Source: Thysanoteuthis rhombus (taxonomy: Eukaryota; Mollusca; Cephalopoda; Oegopsida; Thysanoteuthidae). From it: a stretch of DNA of 64,000 bases. Positions 33,501-45,200 of this stretch are shown one piece after another (the first letter of the stretch is position 1; every line of letters begins with the position of its first letter). The stretch covers positions 47,349,914-47,413,913 of the forward strand of contig OY735227.1 of the NCBI GenBank assembly GCA_963457665.1, in the 5' to 3' direction. The position numbers were made by a program, and so were the translations under genes. The notes under the pieces were generated by a model. That model did not search any database. It worked only from the letters and a program-made list of their open reading frames with translations, and was not told the DNA's origin.

Positions 33501-33964
33501 TAGAGTGAACTCAAGATAAAAATAGTGTGAAATACTCTGCAGTGGTTTAGAAAAAGTGAAAATATATTCAATATGCTTATCAAATTATATATAAGAAAAT
33601 ATGAAAAATTATCGCGGTGCAAGACTAACGACACCCTCTGTGCTCACACATACACATATATATACACTTATGCACCGTTCAGATATTAGAAGATTATTGT
33701 GGTAGAGTTTCACATATAAACAGTAAAAAGCGAAATTTCCTATAAGATAATTTAAAAAAAATCAAATATCAGTACAAGGGAAATCATTCAGTTTCAAATT
33801 AGATGCATTCAAACAGAATGAAACTAACGAAGTGAAACAAAAACATGACAAGTAATTTTCAAAATACAATCCCACCTGAAGATAGGGTTTCTATCTGTAT
33901 AAAATCTCGTTTTTATTGAAAATAACGTCCACATTATTTATACAAAAACAACGCATTAGTTACA
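30546..33964. other. 3.4 kb of unassigned AT-rich sequence
   Basis: The longest stretch without any element I can name. Frames are short (up to 105 aa, 31330-31647), A/T-driven and not recognisable. It has no microsatellite longer than about 20 bp. It could be intronic or intergenic. Confidence 0.5.
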
Positions 33965-33965
<1 letters not shown>

Positions 33966-34062
<97 letters not shown>

Positions 34063-34063
34063 A
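33966..34063. repeat. (TA)n(TG)n(TATG)n compound microsatellite
   Basis: About 58 bp of TA, then TG, then GTAT repeats. Confidence 0.95.
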
Positions 34064-34335
34064 GTTACCAACTCTTGCGAAATTCTCGCCTGCCAAAAAG
34101 CGTTTAGTCACTCCTTTTTAAACACACCCACAATCATACAGTCCCTTCACCGAGCCCTCGTGTCGTCGCGCAAAATACTTACCAACATACATTAACAGAT
34201 TGCCAAAAATGTTCCGCTTGGAAAGCAGTCTATCGTTGGAGCCTTGAATTGCCAGTTTCTGCTGCGTTTGTTCGTTCGGAATTTTTGTTCGTCATCTTCA
34301 ACGAGTTCAACACCCGTAAATTTTTATTAATACTA

Positions 34336-34382
<47 letters not shown>

Positions 34383-34978
34383 CGATTTAATTTGTTTGAA
34401 ACTCATATGAAACGAAGAAAACTCTGAGAAAGACAGTGACCCGACCGTTAATGTGCAGAGAGGATCAAAGGGTTCACTTATCAGATGTGGAAAAATGGAG
34501 CAACGGAATGGTGAAAGAAAAGGGAACGTGAGAGGAAAAAGCAGGAGGAAATGGGTTGGAGAGTTTCCTCCAAATTTTGTGCGTGTGCACGAGTAAACAC
34601 ATTTTGCTACCAGCGCACAACAAAAATAATGTGCACAGAAAAAAATTCAAAAGTTTTGATGGAGCATTTACTTGGAAGAGTTTGATTCTTTGAGAAGGTT
34701 TGTAAGAAAATGACTGAGAGATACATTGAATAAGACGAAAAAAGAAGCGGAAAGAGAAAGGTGGATAAAAGCAAGACGTAAATGGTCAGATGGGGATACA
34801 GTGATGCCGGGCAGTATTCGAATTCACTAAGAACGAAAGAAAATGCACGGAACATTAAAATGGAGGATTAAGTCGTTGGTTATTGATAGTCAATGAAAAG
34901 CAGAATGGTGAGGTTGTTGATTGGAAAAGGGTGTTGCATCAAAGTTACAAGTGTGTACGTTATGTCATCTTTGTAAAC

Positions 34979-34982
<4 letters not shown>
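34064..34982. other. Unassigned sequence with (CT)n microsatellite
   Basis: A 42-bp (CT)n tract at 34338-34380. No gene seen. Confidence 0.55.
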
Positions 34983-35032
<50 letters not shown>

Positions 35033-35063
35033 GTTAGTGTTTGTGTATGTATGAAAGCTTACA

Positions 35064-35095
<32 letters not shown>

Positions 35096-35320
35096 TGTAT
35101 ACTTTTGTGGTTGTGTTTGGATGTACATTCATTCCTATAGTACGAATATACACACACACACACACACATATATATGTGTGTGTGTGTGTGCATACATGCA
35201 TATTCATCACATATATACATATTTATATTCGTCACACACACACACATAGATATGTGTGTGTGTGTGTGTGTGCATTTTTACTATTGGAATAAATGTACAT
35301 CCAAACACAATAGCACACTC
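34983..35320. repeat. TA/CA/TG compound tract containing a ~200-bp inverted repeat
   Basis: TA (34983-35029), CA, TG and TA blocks. The unique segment GTGTTTGGATGTACATTCAT (35115) reappears inverted at 35290-35316, and the microsatellite blocks between are also mirrored about a centre near 35210. Frames of THTH/VCVC here are artefacts. Confidence 0.85.
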
Positions 35321-35764
35321 ATCTTCACACAAATATAAGGACACATATATATGTGCACACACGCCTACGAGTGTGTGTCTGTGTGTACGTGTGCAAGCAC
35401 ATGTGCTGTTTTTGAACGTTTGTGTGTCTTCCTCCAAAGGAATAAAGACAAACTGAAGTGTTTTGAACCGTCGAACAGGTGTCCTCCCAATAAATCTTTT
35501 TGGTTTGCTATTATACGGTATAGCAGGGTGGCTGTATTTTCGACACAGAAGGAAAATTTCAAATGAGTTTTTCCTTTACCGATTTTGTGGTTTATCCTTA
35601 AGATTGAAAAAGTACACAAACACACACACACACATACATACGTACACATGTATAGATATGTCTATAATGGGTGGTTATCAAATCCTTTGCACAGCTTCCA
35701 AATTGACAGAATTTCTAACAAATGAAACTCAAAATGCATTCAGACCAAATTGAATCTTATAAAG
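35321..35764. other. Unassigned sequence
   Basis: Short CA/TATG runs; no gene. The 96-aa frame at 35463-35753 is not recognisable. Confidence 0.45.
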
Positions 35765-38395
35765 TTACGAATCAAAATGTGAAATTTTTTGGTCATCGGT
35801 CCCAAAAAGACCGAGCTGCATCACCTACCTTGGGTGGGAGTGAAGTATTCCAATAGCAACCACCCAAACACAACCCCAAAACCCTTACTGAGAGAACAAC
35901 GTTATACATCGGCACGTACAACGTCAGTGCACTCTCAACTGACTCTCACCAAACCCATCTAGAAAACAAAATCAAAAATATCTGATGGGACATTATTGGT
36001 ATCAGCGAAATGAGGAGACCAGGGAAAGAACTAATAGAACTGAGAAACAAACAACTATCCTCATCAATGAAGACCTAAAAGAAATAACCTGGTTGGCTTT
36101 AGAGCTGTCTCAGAACGCATAGCCAGTGTCACCATACAACTTTCAAAGAGGTGCAAGCTGAATGTCATCCAAATATACGCTCCGACTTTGCAATCAACGA
36201 AGAAATAGACAACTTCTATGATAACTTGAACTCTCAACAGCAAGATGCTAAAAACATTTCAATGTCACCATGAGAGATTTCAATGCAAAGGTAGGACGAT
36301 AAAAAGAACGCTGCGTTGGTGAGCTTGGATACAAAATACGGAACGAGAGAAGCGAAGATCTTATAAAATTTGTAAACGAAAATGACTTCAAAATCATGAA
36401 TACATTCTTAAAATGGAAACCCAGTCTTGGAAGACCCCAATCAAAACGAAATAGACTACATCCGAACAGACAAAACCTACACCATCAAAGATATTTCAAT
36501 TCTAAACCAAGTAAAATAGGAAGTGACCATAGAATGGTCACTAAACGTACCAAATGAACTCACCCAATCCTTCAAGCTAGAACAGAAAACAGACATACAA
36601 TCCTCACTGAAGAGAACAACACTAACATCAACGAACTCCACGGCAAAATAACAACCCCTTAATGGAAGCTGCCACTATTTTTAACCAAGAAACATACAGA
36701 CCATCAGCAAAATCTCGGACGAAACCAGGAAATTCATAAAAAGCGCAGAAACCTCAAACTACCAACAATAAGAAACGAAAAATAGAGGGGACCGAACTAA
36801 ACAAAACAATCAAAAAGAAACTAAGGGAAGACAAAAGAAGGTATACGATAGCAATCATCGAAACCACTCTCGGAAAACGCCAGGTATTTGAAGCAATAAA
36901 CAAATCTCTCAGTAAAGGACAGAAACAGATAACTAACATACTTGAAGAAAACGGAGACAAGAATTCTACCAAGAACTCTATTCTTCAAGACATGGGCAAC
37001 AAAACAAGGAACAAGATACTTAAAACGCAGACAATAATTTCGAAGACTTCCTTGAAGTTACACCATAGGAGGAGAAACAATCTATCAAATGAACAAAAAA
37101 GGTAAAAGCCCCGAACCAGATAATATCACTGTCGATCTACTGAAAAAAGCTGGTAAGATAAAAAATTTAAAAAAAGCTATTCTATTCGACTTGTGTCTAA
37201 AAGACAGTAAAGTCCCGAAGACTGGAACAAGGCAATCATAATGCTTTTACATAGACAGGGAACCCCAAAGACCTCAAGAATTACAGGCCTATAAGCCTAT
37301 TCAACTGCATCTAAAAGTCACTTCATCTCAATTCAATAAATCAGCTGAAAGAGAAAGCAGCAAATACAAAATGCCTCTTGCTGTAGCATTTATAGACTTG
37401 AAGAAGGCATTCAACTCTGTAGAAATTCCCATGGTCATGAAGGCCATCATTTTACTCGGTGTAGACGGTTCATGTCAGAGTACTACAACATATATACAAT
37501 CATAGCAACTCCTTTATCTGGCTACACAAATACTTTGGACACTCCTGCCTCCAAAAAGGAGTAAGACAAGGTGACACCACCTCACCCTAACTCTTCATAG
37601 TCTGCCTCGAGATGAAACCTGGACTGGGAGAATAGAGGAATCAAAATAGATGGCGAATATCTGTTCAACCTCTGATTTGCAGACGACATTGTCCCTTTTC
37701 GCACAGAACCAACACGACCTCCAACTGATGCTAGATGAACTAATCGAAGAAAGCAAAAGAGTCGGTCAATACATGAACTTCAGTAGAACGAAAGTCATAT
37801 GCAACAACCATTTTGAGAATAAGAACAGAACTTTCAAAATCGAAGATGAAAAACTGGAGAAAGTACCTCTCCTTAGGACAACAAATCTCTATGAGACCCA
37901 TACAAGAATGAAAAATTAAGTGAGGTATCACTCTATGATGGCAAGTCTTCGACATAAAAGCTCAACCTTCAAAAACAAGACGATCCCATTAATCCTAAAA
38001 AAGAAGAGTATACAACCAATGCATTCTCCCGATGTTCACTTATGGAGCTGAAACATGGAACTTAATCAAGAGACAGTAAAGAAACTGAGAAGCATGCAAC
38101 GCACGCATGAGAGAATCATGCTAAAGCTCACATGGAAAAAAATCAAAACATTACTGTGTATAAGGAAGAAAACGGGGATCAGAGACATCATAATTTCTAC
38201 TTGAAAACTTAAATGGCAATGGGCAGGCCATATTGCAAGAATGGCAGACAACTGATCACAAAGTCGATCCACAGAGATCGAATGCGAAACTGAAGCCGGC
38301 AGAAAACAAGATGGAGAGACAAACTAAACAAATGAAAAAAAAAATACTGACACTGACGATAAAGAGATATGACAAATCATGATGATGATGAGGAG
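35765..38395 (+). mobile_element. RTE-clade LINE, most complete copy (copy E)
   Basis: Across many frame changes it encodes an APE endonuclease: IGTYNVSALST (about 35910), DIIGISEMRRPG (about 35990), VIQIYAPTLQST (about 36170), RDFNAKVGR (about 36280), then GSDHRMVTKRTK (about 36520). After the NTNINELHGKIT linker come the RT blocks PDNITVDLLKKAGK, LCLKDSKVPK, AFIDLKKAFNSVEIPMVMKA (37390-37445), GVRQGDTTSP (about 37560) and EESKRVGQYMNFSRTKVICN (about 37750). The C-terminal region YGAETWNL and NGNGQAILQEWQTTD follows, and a GATGATGATGA tail near 38380-38393. About 120 bp is deleted near 37310. Stops throughout: inactive. Confidence 0.9.
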
Positions 38396-38401
38396 GAGGA
38401 A

Positions 38402-38895
38402 CGTGTATAGCATGGGATATCTCAGTAAAGAATAAGTAACACTGATGATGATTGATATCAAAAGCACTTGAGCTATCTTCAGTGTAATAGTTGTGTATGG
38501 AAGAGCGATGTGGAGGACATGAAGTATCTCAGCAAAGCATATGTCATATTGATGAGGACTGACATCAAAAGTTCTTGAGCAATCAAACATCATCAGTGTG
38601 CAAGTTGTGTGTATACGTTGTACTACTGATGACTGACATCAAGTGTATTTGCATTATTGAATATCATCAGTATTCGGGTTATGTTTTTGTGAGCAATGTG
38701 TTTAGCAAGAGATATCACAGCAAAGCATGCGTTACACTGATGATGACTGATATCGAGAGTTCTGGAGCTATTGTATATCATCAGTGTGCAAGTTGTTCGT
38801 GTGCGAGCAAAGTGTTCAGCGTGTTATATCACAGCAAAGCATATGTTATACTGATTATGACTGACATCAAGAGAACTCATCATCAGTGTGAAAAT

Positions 38896-38945
<50 letters not shown>
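38402..38945 (+). repeat. ~100-bp tandem repeat with a hairpin in every unit, ending in (TG)n
   Basis: About five units start near 38402, 38505, 38610, 38696 and 38810. Shared blocks are ATATCTCAGCAAAGCAT, CTGATGATGACTGACATCA and ATCATCAGTGTGCAAGTTGT. The first and last of the GAT-type blocks pair: TACTGATGA with TCATCAGTA in unit 3 (38624-38632, 38664-38672) and CACTGATGAT with ATCATCAGTG in unit 4 (38735-38744, 38777-38786). It begins within ten bases of the RTE GAT tail and ends in a TG microsatellite (38897-38946). Confidence 0.85.
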
Positions 38946-38946
<1 letters not shown>

Positions 38947-39687
38947 AAGTAATGACTTTTCGCTAAAGAAATCAATTTTTGACTTGAGGTTTAACAAAAT
39001 AACTGATACAAAAAATGGATTCTCAGTTACTACCATCAGATGAGGAAACCTATTAAAAAATTGTCTGCAAAAATGCATGAAGAAAACCCTCTCATACGCA
39101 AGATTTTGTTGAAATCTCGTGTTATCCCAACATTTCAAAAATGTATAAAATGGGATAAATATGTATTTGTTATCTAAATTCAATTGAAGAAAATGTACAT
39201 ATATCTTTAGTTTAAATTCTACTTATATGTATTTCTGTTGAAATTCATATAGAATAGACTGAAGATTAGAATAAAGGGTTTTTTTGTTAAAATAGGGGAA
39301 ATTATTGCTACGTGACAGTCATACGAACATCAGAGGCGAAAAAGAAAGAGCGAGAATACCAATGAAACAGAAGAAAAAATACAGTAAATGTATTGGGCCG
39401 TTTTTACGACTTAAGAATACAAGCCATTCTTGTTTACATTTTTTATGAATTTTATTCAAGAGAATTCGTCAGCAAAAAGACACCCATTTGGTAATTGTGA
39501 AATACAGAAATAATAATGAAAAATGAATGCACTTCTCTTGATAATTGGATATGTAATGAAACTAATTCTCCAAATCAGTTTCATGCAAATAGATTTATAA
39601 TCATGAAAAGGAGGAGGAGAGGGAAAATATCCCACTGCTGCATCTTAACGAAGGGTCATTTATCTTAAAACTATCTAAGAGTTATCG
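38947..39687. other. Unassigned AT-rich sequence
   Basis: No gene or repeat recognised. Confidence 0.5.
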
Positions 39688-39739
<52 letters not shown>

Positions 39740-39742
39740 ACT

Positions 39743-39773
<31 letters not shown>

Positions 39774-39800
39774 CGTGCGTGTGTGTGTGTATGTGTGTAA
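39688..39800. repeat. (CTAT)n(TG)n compound microsatellite
   Basis: About thirteen CTAT units followed by GT repeats. Confidence 0.95.
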
Positions 39801-39975
39801 AAAAAGGAAAATTAAAAAAGAGATATTTCTTGAAATAAACATGTACATAAAAATATCAATACTATTTGTACTTAGTAAATCCAGTAAAAAGATTTTCAGC
39901 TCTTCCTTGTTATCTAAGCACCGCCTTCATTTCAATAATCTTCCAATTCAGTGCTTCCTCTGTTTGTGCAAGTTT

Positions 39976-40175
39976 CATCATCATCATCACCAGTCTTTTA
40001 ACGTCTGTTGTTGGACACAGATCTTCCCCAGGATTCGCCTAAATTCTCTATGGTGGGCGTCGCAGAGCCTGTACTTTCTAAATTTGTCTATTTCGTCTCT
40101 ACATCTAATACTCTTTCAGCCTTGGTTGTGCATATGGTCTCTGGGAATCCATCATTTCCACTTTTATTCTTTTAC
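39976..40175 (-). mobile_element. RTE LINE extreme 3' end (copy F)
   Basis: Starts with CATCATCATCATC (tail, minus strand GAT), then CAGTCTTTTAACGTCTGTTG, CTTCCCCAGGATTCGCC and GGCGTCGCAGAGCC, which match the 3' end of copies A and G. It is only about 200 bp long: a severely 5'-truncated insertion. Confidence 0.88.
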
Positions 40176-42100
40176 ATCGTTGTACACAAGATTGACTTGT
40201 GCTCGTATATCGACGATATTCGAAATAATATTAAATGTATAAATCAGAATCAGATAATTTTGACTGATGCATCTATTTCAGGCTCTCCAAATTAGTATTT
40301 AATGTAGACTGATTGCTTCCAACAAGTAAATATTCTATTATTTCATTCGTCATAATGTTTTTACACTATTGAGAAAGATCTAGTTAAGTACTTTCATCTT
40401 TTTCATTAGACTTCCACATCCAGCACCACTCAGCCGACTGTGTCTATGCTTAGAGAATTGGAACATCAAGTCTAAACAGATACTTTCATATTCAACTAAC
40501 ATTTGTCCTACAGATTACGATTTTTTTCACTCTGCATGAAATTTCAATTTTCGTGCTTTTACTTAGTGTCTTCCATACCTCAAGAACATAATGATAGAAA
40601 ATCCTTATTAGAGGATCGTTTGAAAATGCTTATTGCTTCGAATGGGTCAAATCGTTTTAGATGTTCACTATTTTGGCTGCTTGTATCATCCTTCATCTTA
40701 TTATTTAAAAAATGGCATATATATGTAACAACCTAATATTGATTTCATGATCATTTTGACTTATGTTTAATATCCAAACTCCCAGAATCGTATCCGTGTA
40801 ATCGTCGAAACTCAAAAGTAACTTGGACTATTATCATTGAACAACTTGACTTCTATTCGATAATTTTGATTCACATCGATTTCACACGATCCTAAGTAGA
40901 ATCAAAACCGATTCGGACTAATATTGCTCAAAAAGATTCTCAAAAGTGATATTCATGTAATCAACCTCAAAACTATCTAGACTAATGCATTACATTATAA
41001 AGCATTGTCGATGTGGGTGATAAAATCACAGAAAAAGGTACCTGGAGTCAAGGCAAATGTCGTGTGTTTGTGTTGGTGAATGCGTCTCGCTAGGGGTCGG
41101 AAAACTTTATCCTCCAGCACACCACTCCATCCCGCCCAGATGACGAATAAATCAGACAATAGACATGTAGTACTTGTCAATAAATTCATTTCATTTCATG
41201 TTACATTTCCATGAGACACAGTTTCGGAGCGGCACATTCACATATCATTATGCATCATGAATTTTCTTTGCTATACACATTGCTGAGATAACTTGTTCAA
41301 AACTCTGTTCACAACTCACAAAATATAGTTGGTTGTGATTTTTAAAAAGTTCTGTCGTTTTACAAACCCGTTTTTTACCCTTGTAATTTATCAAGCGTAT
41401 CCTTTAGAGTACACCTACCCTGTTTTGAGAACTCTGAGCTACCATTACTGCAATACTTTAAGGCGGGATAGTAAAGTGAATATTCGATAAGCACGATCTC
41501 ACAATAATCGGACCCCAAACCCACTGGAAATAGCTTGAGTGATAAGCTTTATGCCAGGCATCCAAATTAGATGTTTAGCAAACTGAGGACAGTCTGGCTC
41601 ATGGTCCAAATTTGGAGGCCAAAACAGGAGATACACAAGTAAGTAGAATGATATCCGCTGTCAATTAAAGGTAAACGGCAGAATTGTTAGTTGCTTAGTA
41701 AGGGTGTCTCCTTGTTTGTTACCTTCGGTGTGTGTATATATGTGAACTCTTCGTCTCTTTCAGCTCATCTGTTCCAGAACATGTGTGCATTTGCAAACGT
41801 TTCATAAGAAATATTGAGTTCGTTTTTTCAAGCGTTTTTTATCTTTCTCTTTTTTGTATATATCTAGATGATATCTATTACCGAATTCAGATCTAATTCA
41901 CTTCTAGACAAGAAATCAGTCGTCAGCTTTTGAACAGCTTTCAGTTCCGTTTCAAACTGATGCATCCCCCAAACAAATTTTTAACTCAATCCATCTCCCT
42001 GTCCCAAATCAACACAGAAAACGAAAGAAAGTCGTCTTGAAAGATAAAGAAACAAAAACGAGTCAACTTGCGTCAAATTAATTTTCATTGCGTCTAAAAT
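40176..42100. other. Unassigned sequence
   Basis: A GC-richer patch at 41030-41190 ends CAATAAATTCATTTCATTTC and may be a fragment of an unnamed retroposon. Nothing else assigned. Confidence 0.45.
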
Positions 42101-42550
42101 TAGTGCAGTTCAATTTCTGATCTTGAGTCTTATTAGGAACCGTCAACCAACGTTGTAAACGTGGCTTTCTTCAGTTTTTAAGCTGGTCCAGCTGGTTTGC
42201 TATGCATGTATCACGCAAACAGGCTGCTCCTATGGAACTAGAGGGCTGAAAATCTAAACATTTACCTCTTACTACGTCGAGAAAAAACGTTTTTTTAAAA
42301 TTTATTTTCAATCCCTCTATAAATAGGTTCTTAGTGAGTGATTCAATTTAAATTGTAAGTTTATACTCAAACGATCCCTTGACTTGTGTCCGCTTGTATT
42401 TGTTGTTTTGTTTGTTTTTTTAATTAGACTTTTTAGTGATCACTGATCAACCAAAATAACTTATTCAATAAAAATCCCTTTTTTCAACTTTTCGATTGAT
42501 CCACCCCAACAGACATTGGGTACGTCGCGATTCTTATTGATCATACTTGT
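42101..42550 (+). repeat. Interspersed repeat family X, copy 4 (longest)
   Basis: Contains GGCTTTCTTCAGTTTTTAAG, GCTATGCATGTATCACGC, GAGGGCTGAAAATCTAAAC, GACTTTTTAGTGATCACTGA, TGATCCACCCCAACAGAC and the terminal GTCGCGATTCTTATTGA. The 61600-61660 stretch (GTCAAGATAGGTTTCTTCAG) may be a start fragment of the same family. Confidence 0.68.
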
Positions 42551-43055
42551 TTTATTTATTTTCTCTTTTCCTTTTCTGGACAAATCAAGTCCAGCCTGAT
42601 ATCTTCAAAACCATTACTCCGATACAGAACAGAAATGTATTTTTTCAATGCCAGGGCTTCTCAAAGTGTTTTCATTCACAACCCCTTTTGATAAAGCAAA
42701 TTTTTCTGCAACTTCTATCGATAAAACTCATTATAGTTCCAATTTATTGATAACTAAACAAAAACAAATAAAAACAAAAATAATTGTCAAAATTGCAATG
42801 CATTTAGAATTCTTAAAGGACGTGACGCTGTTTATTACGAAAGATTACGTTTCGGTAATGAATTATCAAAAAGCAAAAAAAAATCGTTTAATATGTGAAT
42901 AGCATAGGGCCATTTTGAATTAGGCAGGATAGAGTACATTTTCAAATAAAGGAAAATGTTTAATTATATATTATTCTTTGAGAAAGATTTTCAAATATTT
43001 GTTGGACCCGATACTCTCTATAACCAATGGATATATCCCTAATTTGTTGTATGCC
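42551..43055. other. Unassigned sequence
   Basis: CCAGGGCTTCTCAAAGTG at 42649 resembles a hAT-type terminus, with no partner end seen. Confidence 0.45.
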
Positions 43056-43059
43056 CATC

Positions 43060-43612
43060 CACCAAAAATACAAGAAAGAGTTGGGAAAAAACCATAACAA
43101 ACTGAGCTGATCAACATGAAGAAAGGAGGAAAGAACCAAAATAAACTGGGCCAATCAAGAGGAAGAAAAAAAGGGAAAGAATCAGAACAATGCAAGAGTA
43201 TCAAAATAAAGAGAGGGAGGGAAAGAACCAAAATAAACTGAGCTTATCAACAAACAGAAGCTGGAAGAGGACTATAACAAACCAAATTTATCAGAAAAAA
43301 GAAGGGAGGAAAAGCACATAAAAAACTGAGCTTATCAGCAGTTGGAAATGAAGTTAACAACCTCAACAAAACTGAGCTTTTTTACGAAAAGAAGCGAGGA
43401 AACAACCATATAAACCAAGCTTGTGAACATGAAGAGAAGAAGAACAGAACTATGAAAAAACTAGCTTATCAAGGAGGGAAAGAGCCATAACAAACTGAGT
43501 TTATCAACATAAACAAATGAGGGTAAGAATCATAACAAACTGAGCTTATCAACAAAAAGGAGGGCAATAACCATGATAAACTAAGCTTATCAACATGAAC
43601 AAAAACTGAAAC
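43060..43612 (+). repeat. Degenerate ~45-bp minisatellite, about twelve units
   Basis: Unit shape: GAGGGAAAGAACCATAAC then AAACTGAGCTTATCAACA with a purine-rich spacer. Units are most regular at 43440-43600. The two minus-strand frames at 42960-43231 are by-products. Confidence 0.85.
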
Positions 43613-43667
43613 AGGCACTAAATCAAAGGGAATAACTAGCTTTAATGCATGTTACAATGATATTCCA

Positions 43668-44142
43668 TCATCATCATCATCAGTCTATAATCGTCTGTCT
43701 GCGGCATAGACCTCCCCAGGATTTGCCACATCTTTTTATCTTGGGTGTCGCGGAGCCAATATATTCCCTGAACCTTTCTAGTTTGTCACGGTTCTGCATT
43801 TGATCTTTTGGAGTACATTTTGTGAGTCATGATGTCCATCTGTTGTCTGCCATTCTTGCAATATAGTCTGCCCATTGCTATTTGAGGTTTTTATTTGTTT
43901 CTATGACAACTTGTACTCCTGTTTTCCCCTAATATACAGTTGTGATCTGTCCATGCGATGTTGAGCATGGTTCTTTCATGTGCATGTTGTTTGCTGGCCT
44001 GTCTCTTGGTTAGGTTCTATGTTTCAGCTCCATAGGTGACTATAGAGATGATGCATTGGTTGTATACTCTCCTTTTTAGGAGTACTTGGATTTTCTTGTT
44101 CTTGAAGGTTGAGTTTACCTAATGGAAGACTTGCCTGCCGAG
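43668..44142 (-). mobile_element. RTE LINE 3' end (copy G)
   Basis: Starts with (ATC)n (minus GAT tail), then CAGTCTATAATCGTCTGTC, CCTCCCCAGGATTTGCC, GTGTCGCGGAGCCAATAT, TGTCTCTTGGTTAGGTTCTA and GTTGTATACTCTCC. It covers the C-terminal region and 3' end and is interrupted by stops. It lies about 50 bp from the 45-bp minisatellite. Confidence 0.88.
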
Positions 44143-44770
44143 AGTCTGACGGGTTCATTAATAACAGCTAGATTCTGGAGTATCTAGATGTTTTTCGATG
44201 TTTTTTTTCGATGTTTTATTTTGGGAAACGCCAGTAATGATAATGATAGAATATATTCTGATCATATCTATCATTCAATTTTGAGGCTTCATTTTTCCAA
44301 TTATTGACTGTAATATACATTTGTACATTTATATTTCGTCTGTTTTCTTTTTTCTTCCTAATTTCTTTTTTCTCCTTTTTTTGTCAAAAGAATACTCTTG
44401 AAAAAAAAAGTACTCTGACGTAGTATGATGTAAAAAAGAATAATCTCCTTTGATTTTCCTCTCACTCATTACCCCACTCTTACAAAAAAAAAAAGCATTT
44501 TTGTCAGGGTCGCTATATTTCCTTTATCTCTCTCTCTCTCTCTCTCTCTCTCTGGGTCACCTAATTCCTTACAAATGCTTGTAACCAATTTAAATCTGGT
44601 TTTGACACAATATTCAGAACAAATGACTCACATTGTGCCATGTCCTCAACGACATGAATACAGAGCGTAAGAAAAGGTTTCTATTAATTTTTGATCCTTT
44701 ATTTGAGAAAATATATTCCCTTTCCCTCTGATCATACAAAACAAAAAATAAAAGTTACCTTGTCAGAGTC
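44143..44770. other. Unassigned sequence with (CT)n tract
   Basis: (CT)n at 44528-44553. No gene. Confidence 0.5.
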
Positions 44771-44774
44771 GAAA

Positions 44775-45050
44775 AAGCGTTTATTTTCAGTTTTCACCCT
44801 TCAATAGGGGATTCTTCCATTATTACTGACCCCCTTAAATGGAGGGTAAGTCGCCCTACTGTTTTGATCCCTAAAACCGTGAATGAGTATTCCGTTATTT
44901 TAGACCCCTTCAAGGTAGGAAAATATCTCCAATTCTCTTTCAACCACTTTACAAGAGCAAAATCTTTGTTAACTCTTTAGAAGAAAAAATTTCTCTCCAT
45001 CATTGACACTTTAAAAGAGCAAGAATGCTCCTGTCAAGAACCGCCATTTT
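44775..45050 (+). repeat. ~45-bp minisatellite family Z, copy 1
   Basis: Five or six degenerate units of the form TTTTGACCCCTTCAA-GGAGG-AAAAGTTTCC. The same unit makes up 54320-54545, and downstream AAATTTGGTTGGGCTT (45073) recurs at 54682 and 54917, so both loci share a larger repeat. Confidence 0.65.
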
Positions 45051-45131
45051 TCTCCTTATGAATAATGTATGGTAAATTTGGTTGGGCTTCGACTATGTTT
45101 GGGTTTTTTATAGCTTGACAAACTCTCACAT

Positions 45132-45135
45132 ATAC

Positions 45136-45185
<50 letters not shown>

Positions 45186-45200
45186 GTGTGTGTGTGTGTA
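45132..45200. repeat. (TA)n(TG)n(CG/TG)n microsatellite
   Basis: Includes a GCGCGCG segment inside TG repeats. Confidence 0.93.

Noticed and set aside
41030-41190. Candidate LTR or processed-transcript 3' end with AATAAA
   Set aside because: Ends cannot be defined and no second copy is in the window.
42960-43231. Overlapping minus-strand frames with hydrophobic segments
   Set aside because: They are reading frames of the 45-bp minisatellite, not membrane proteins.
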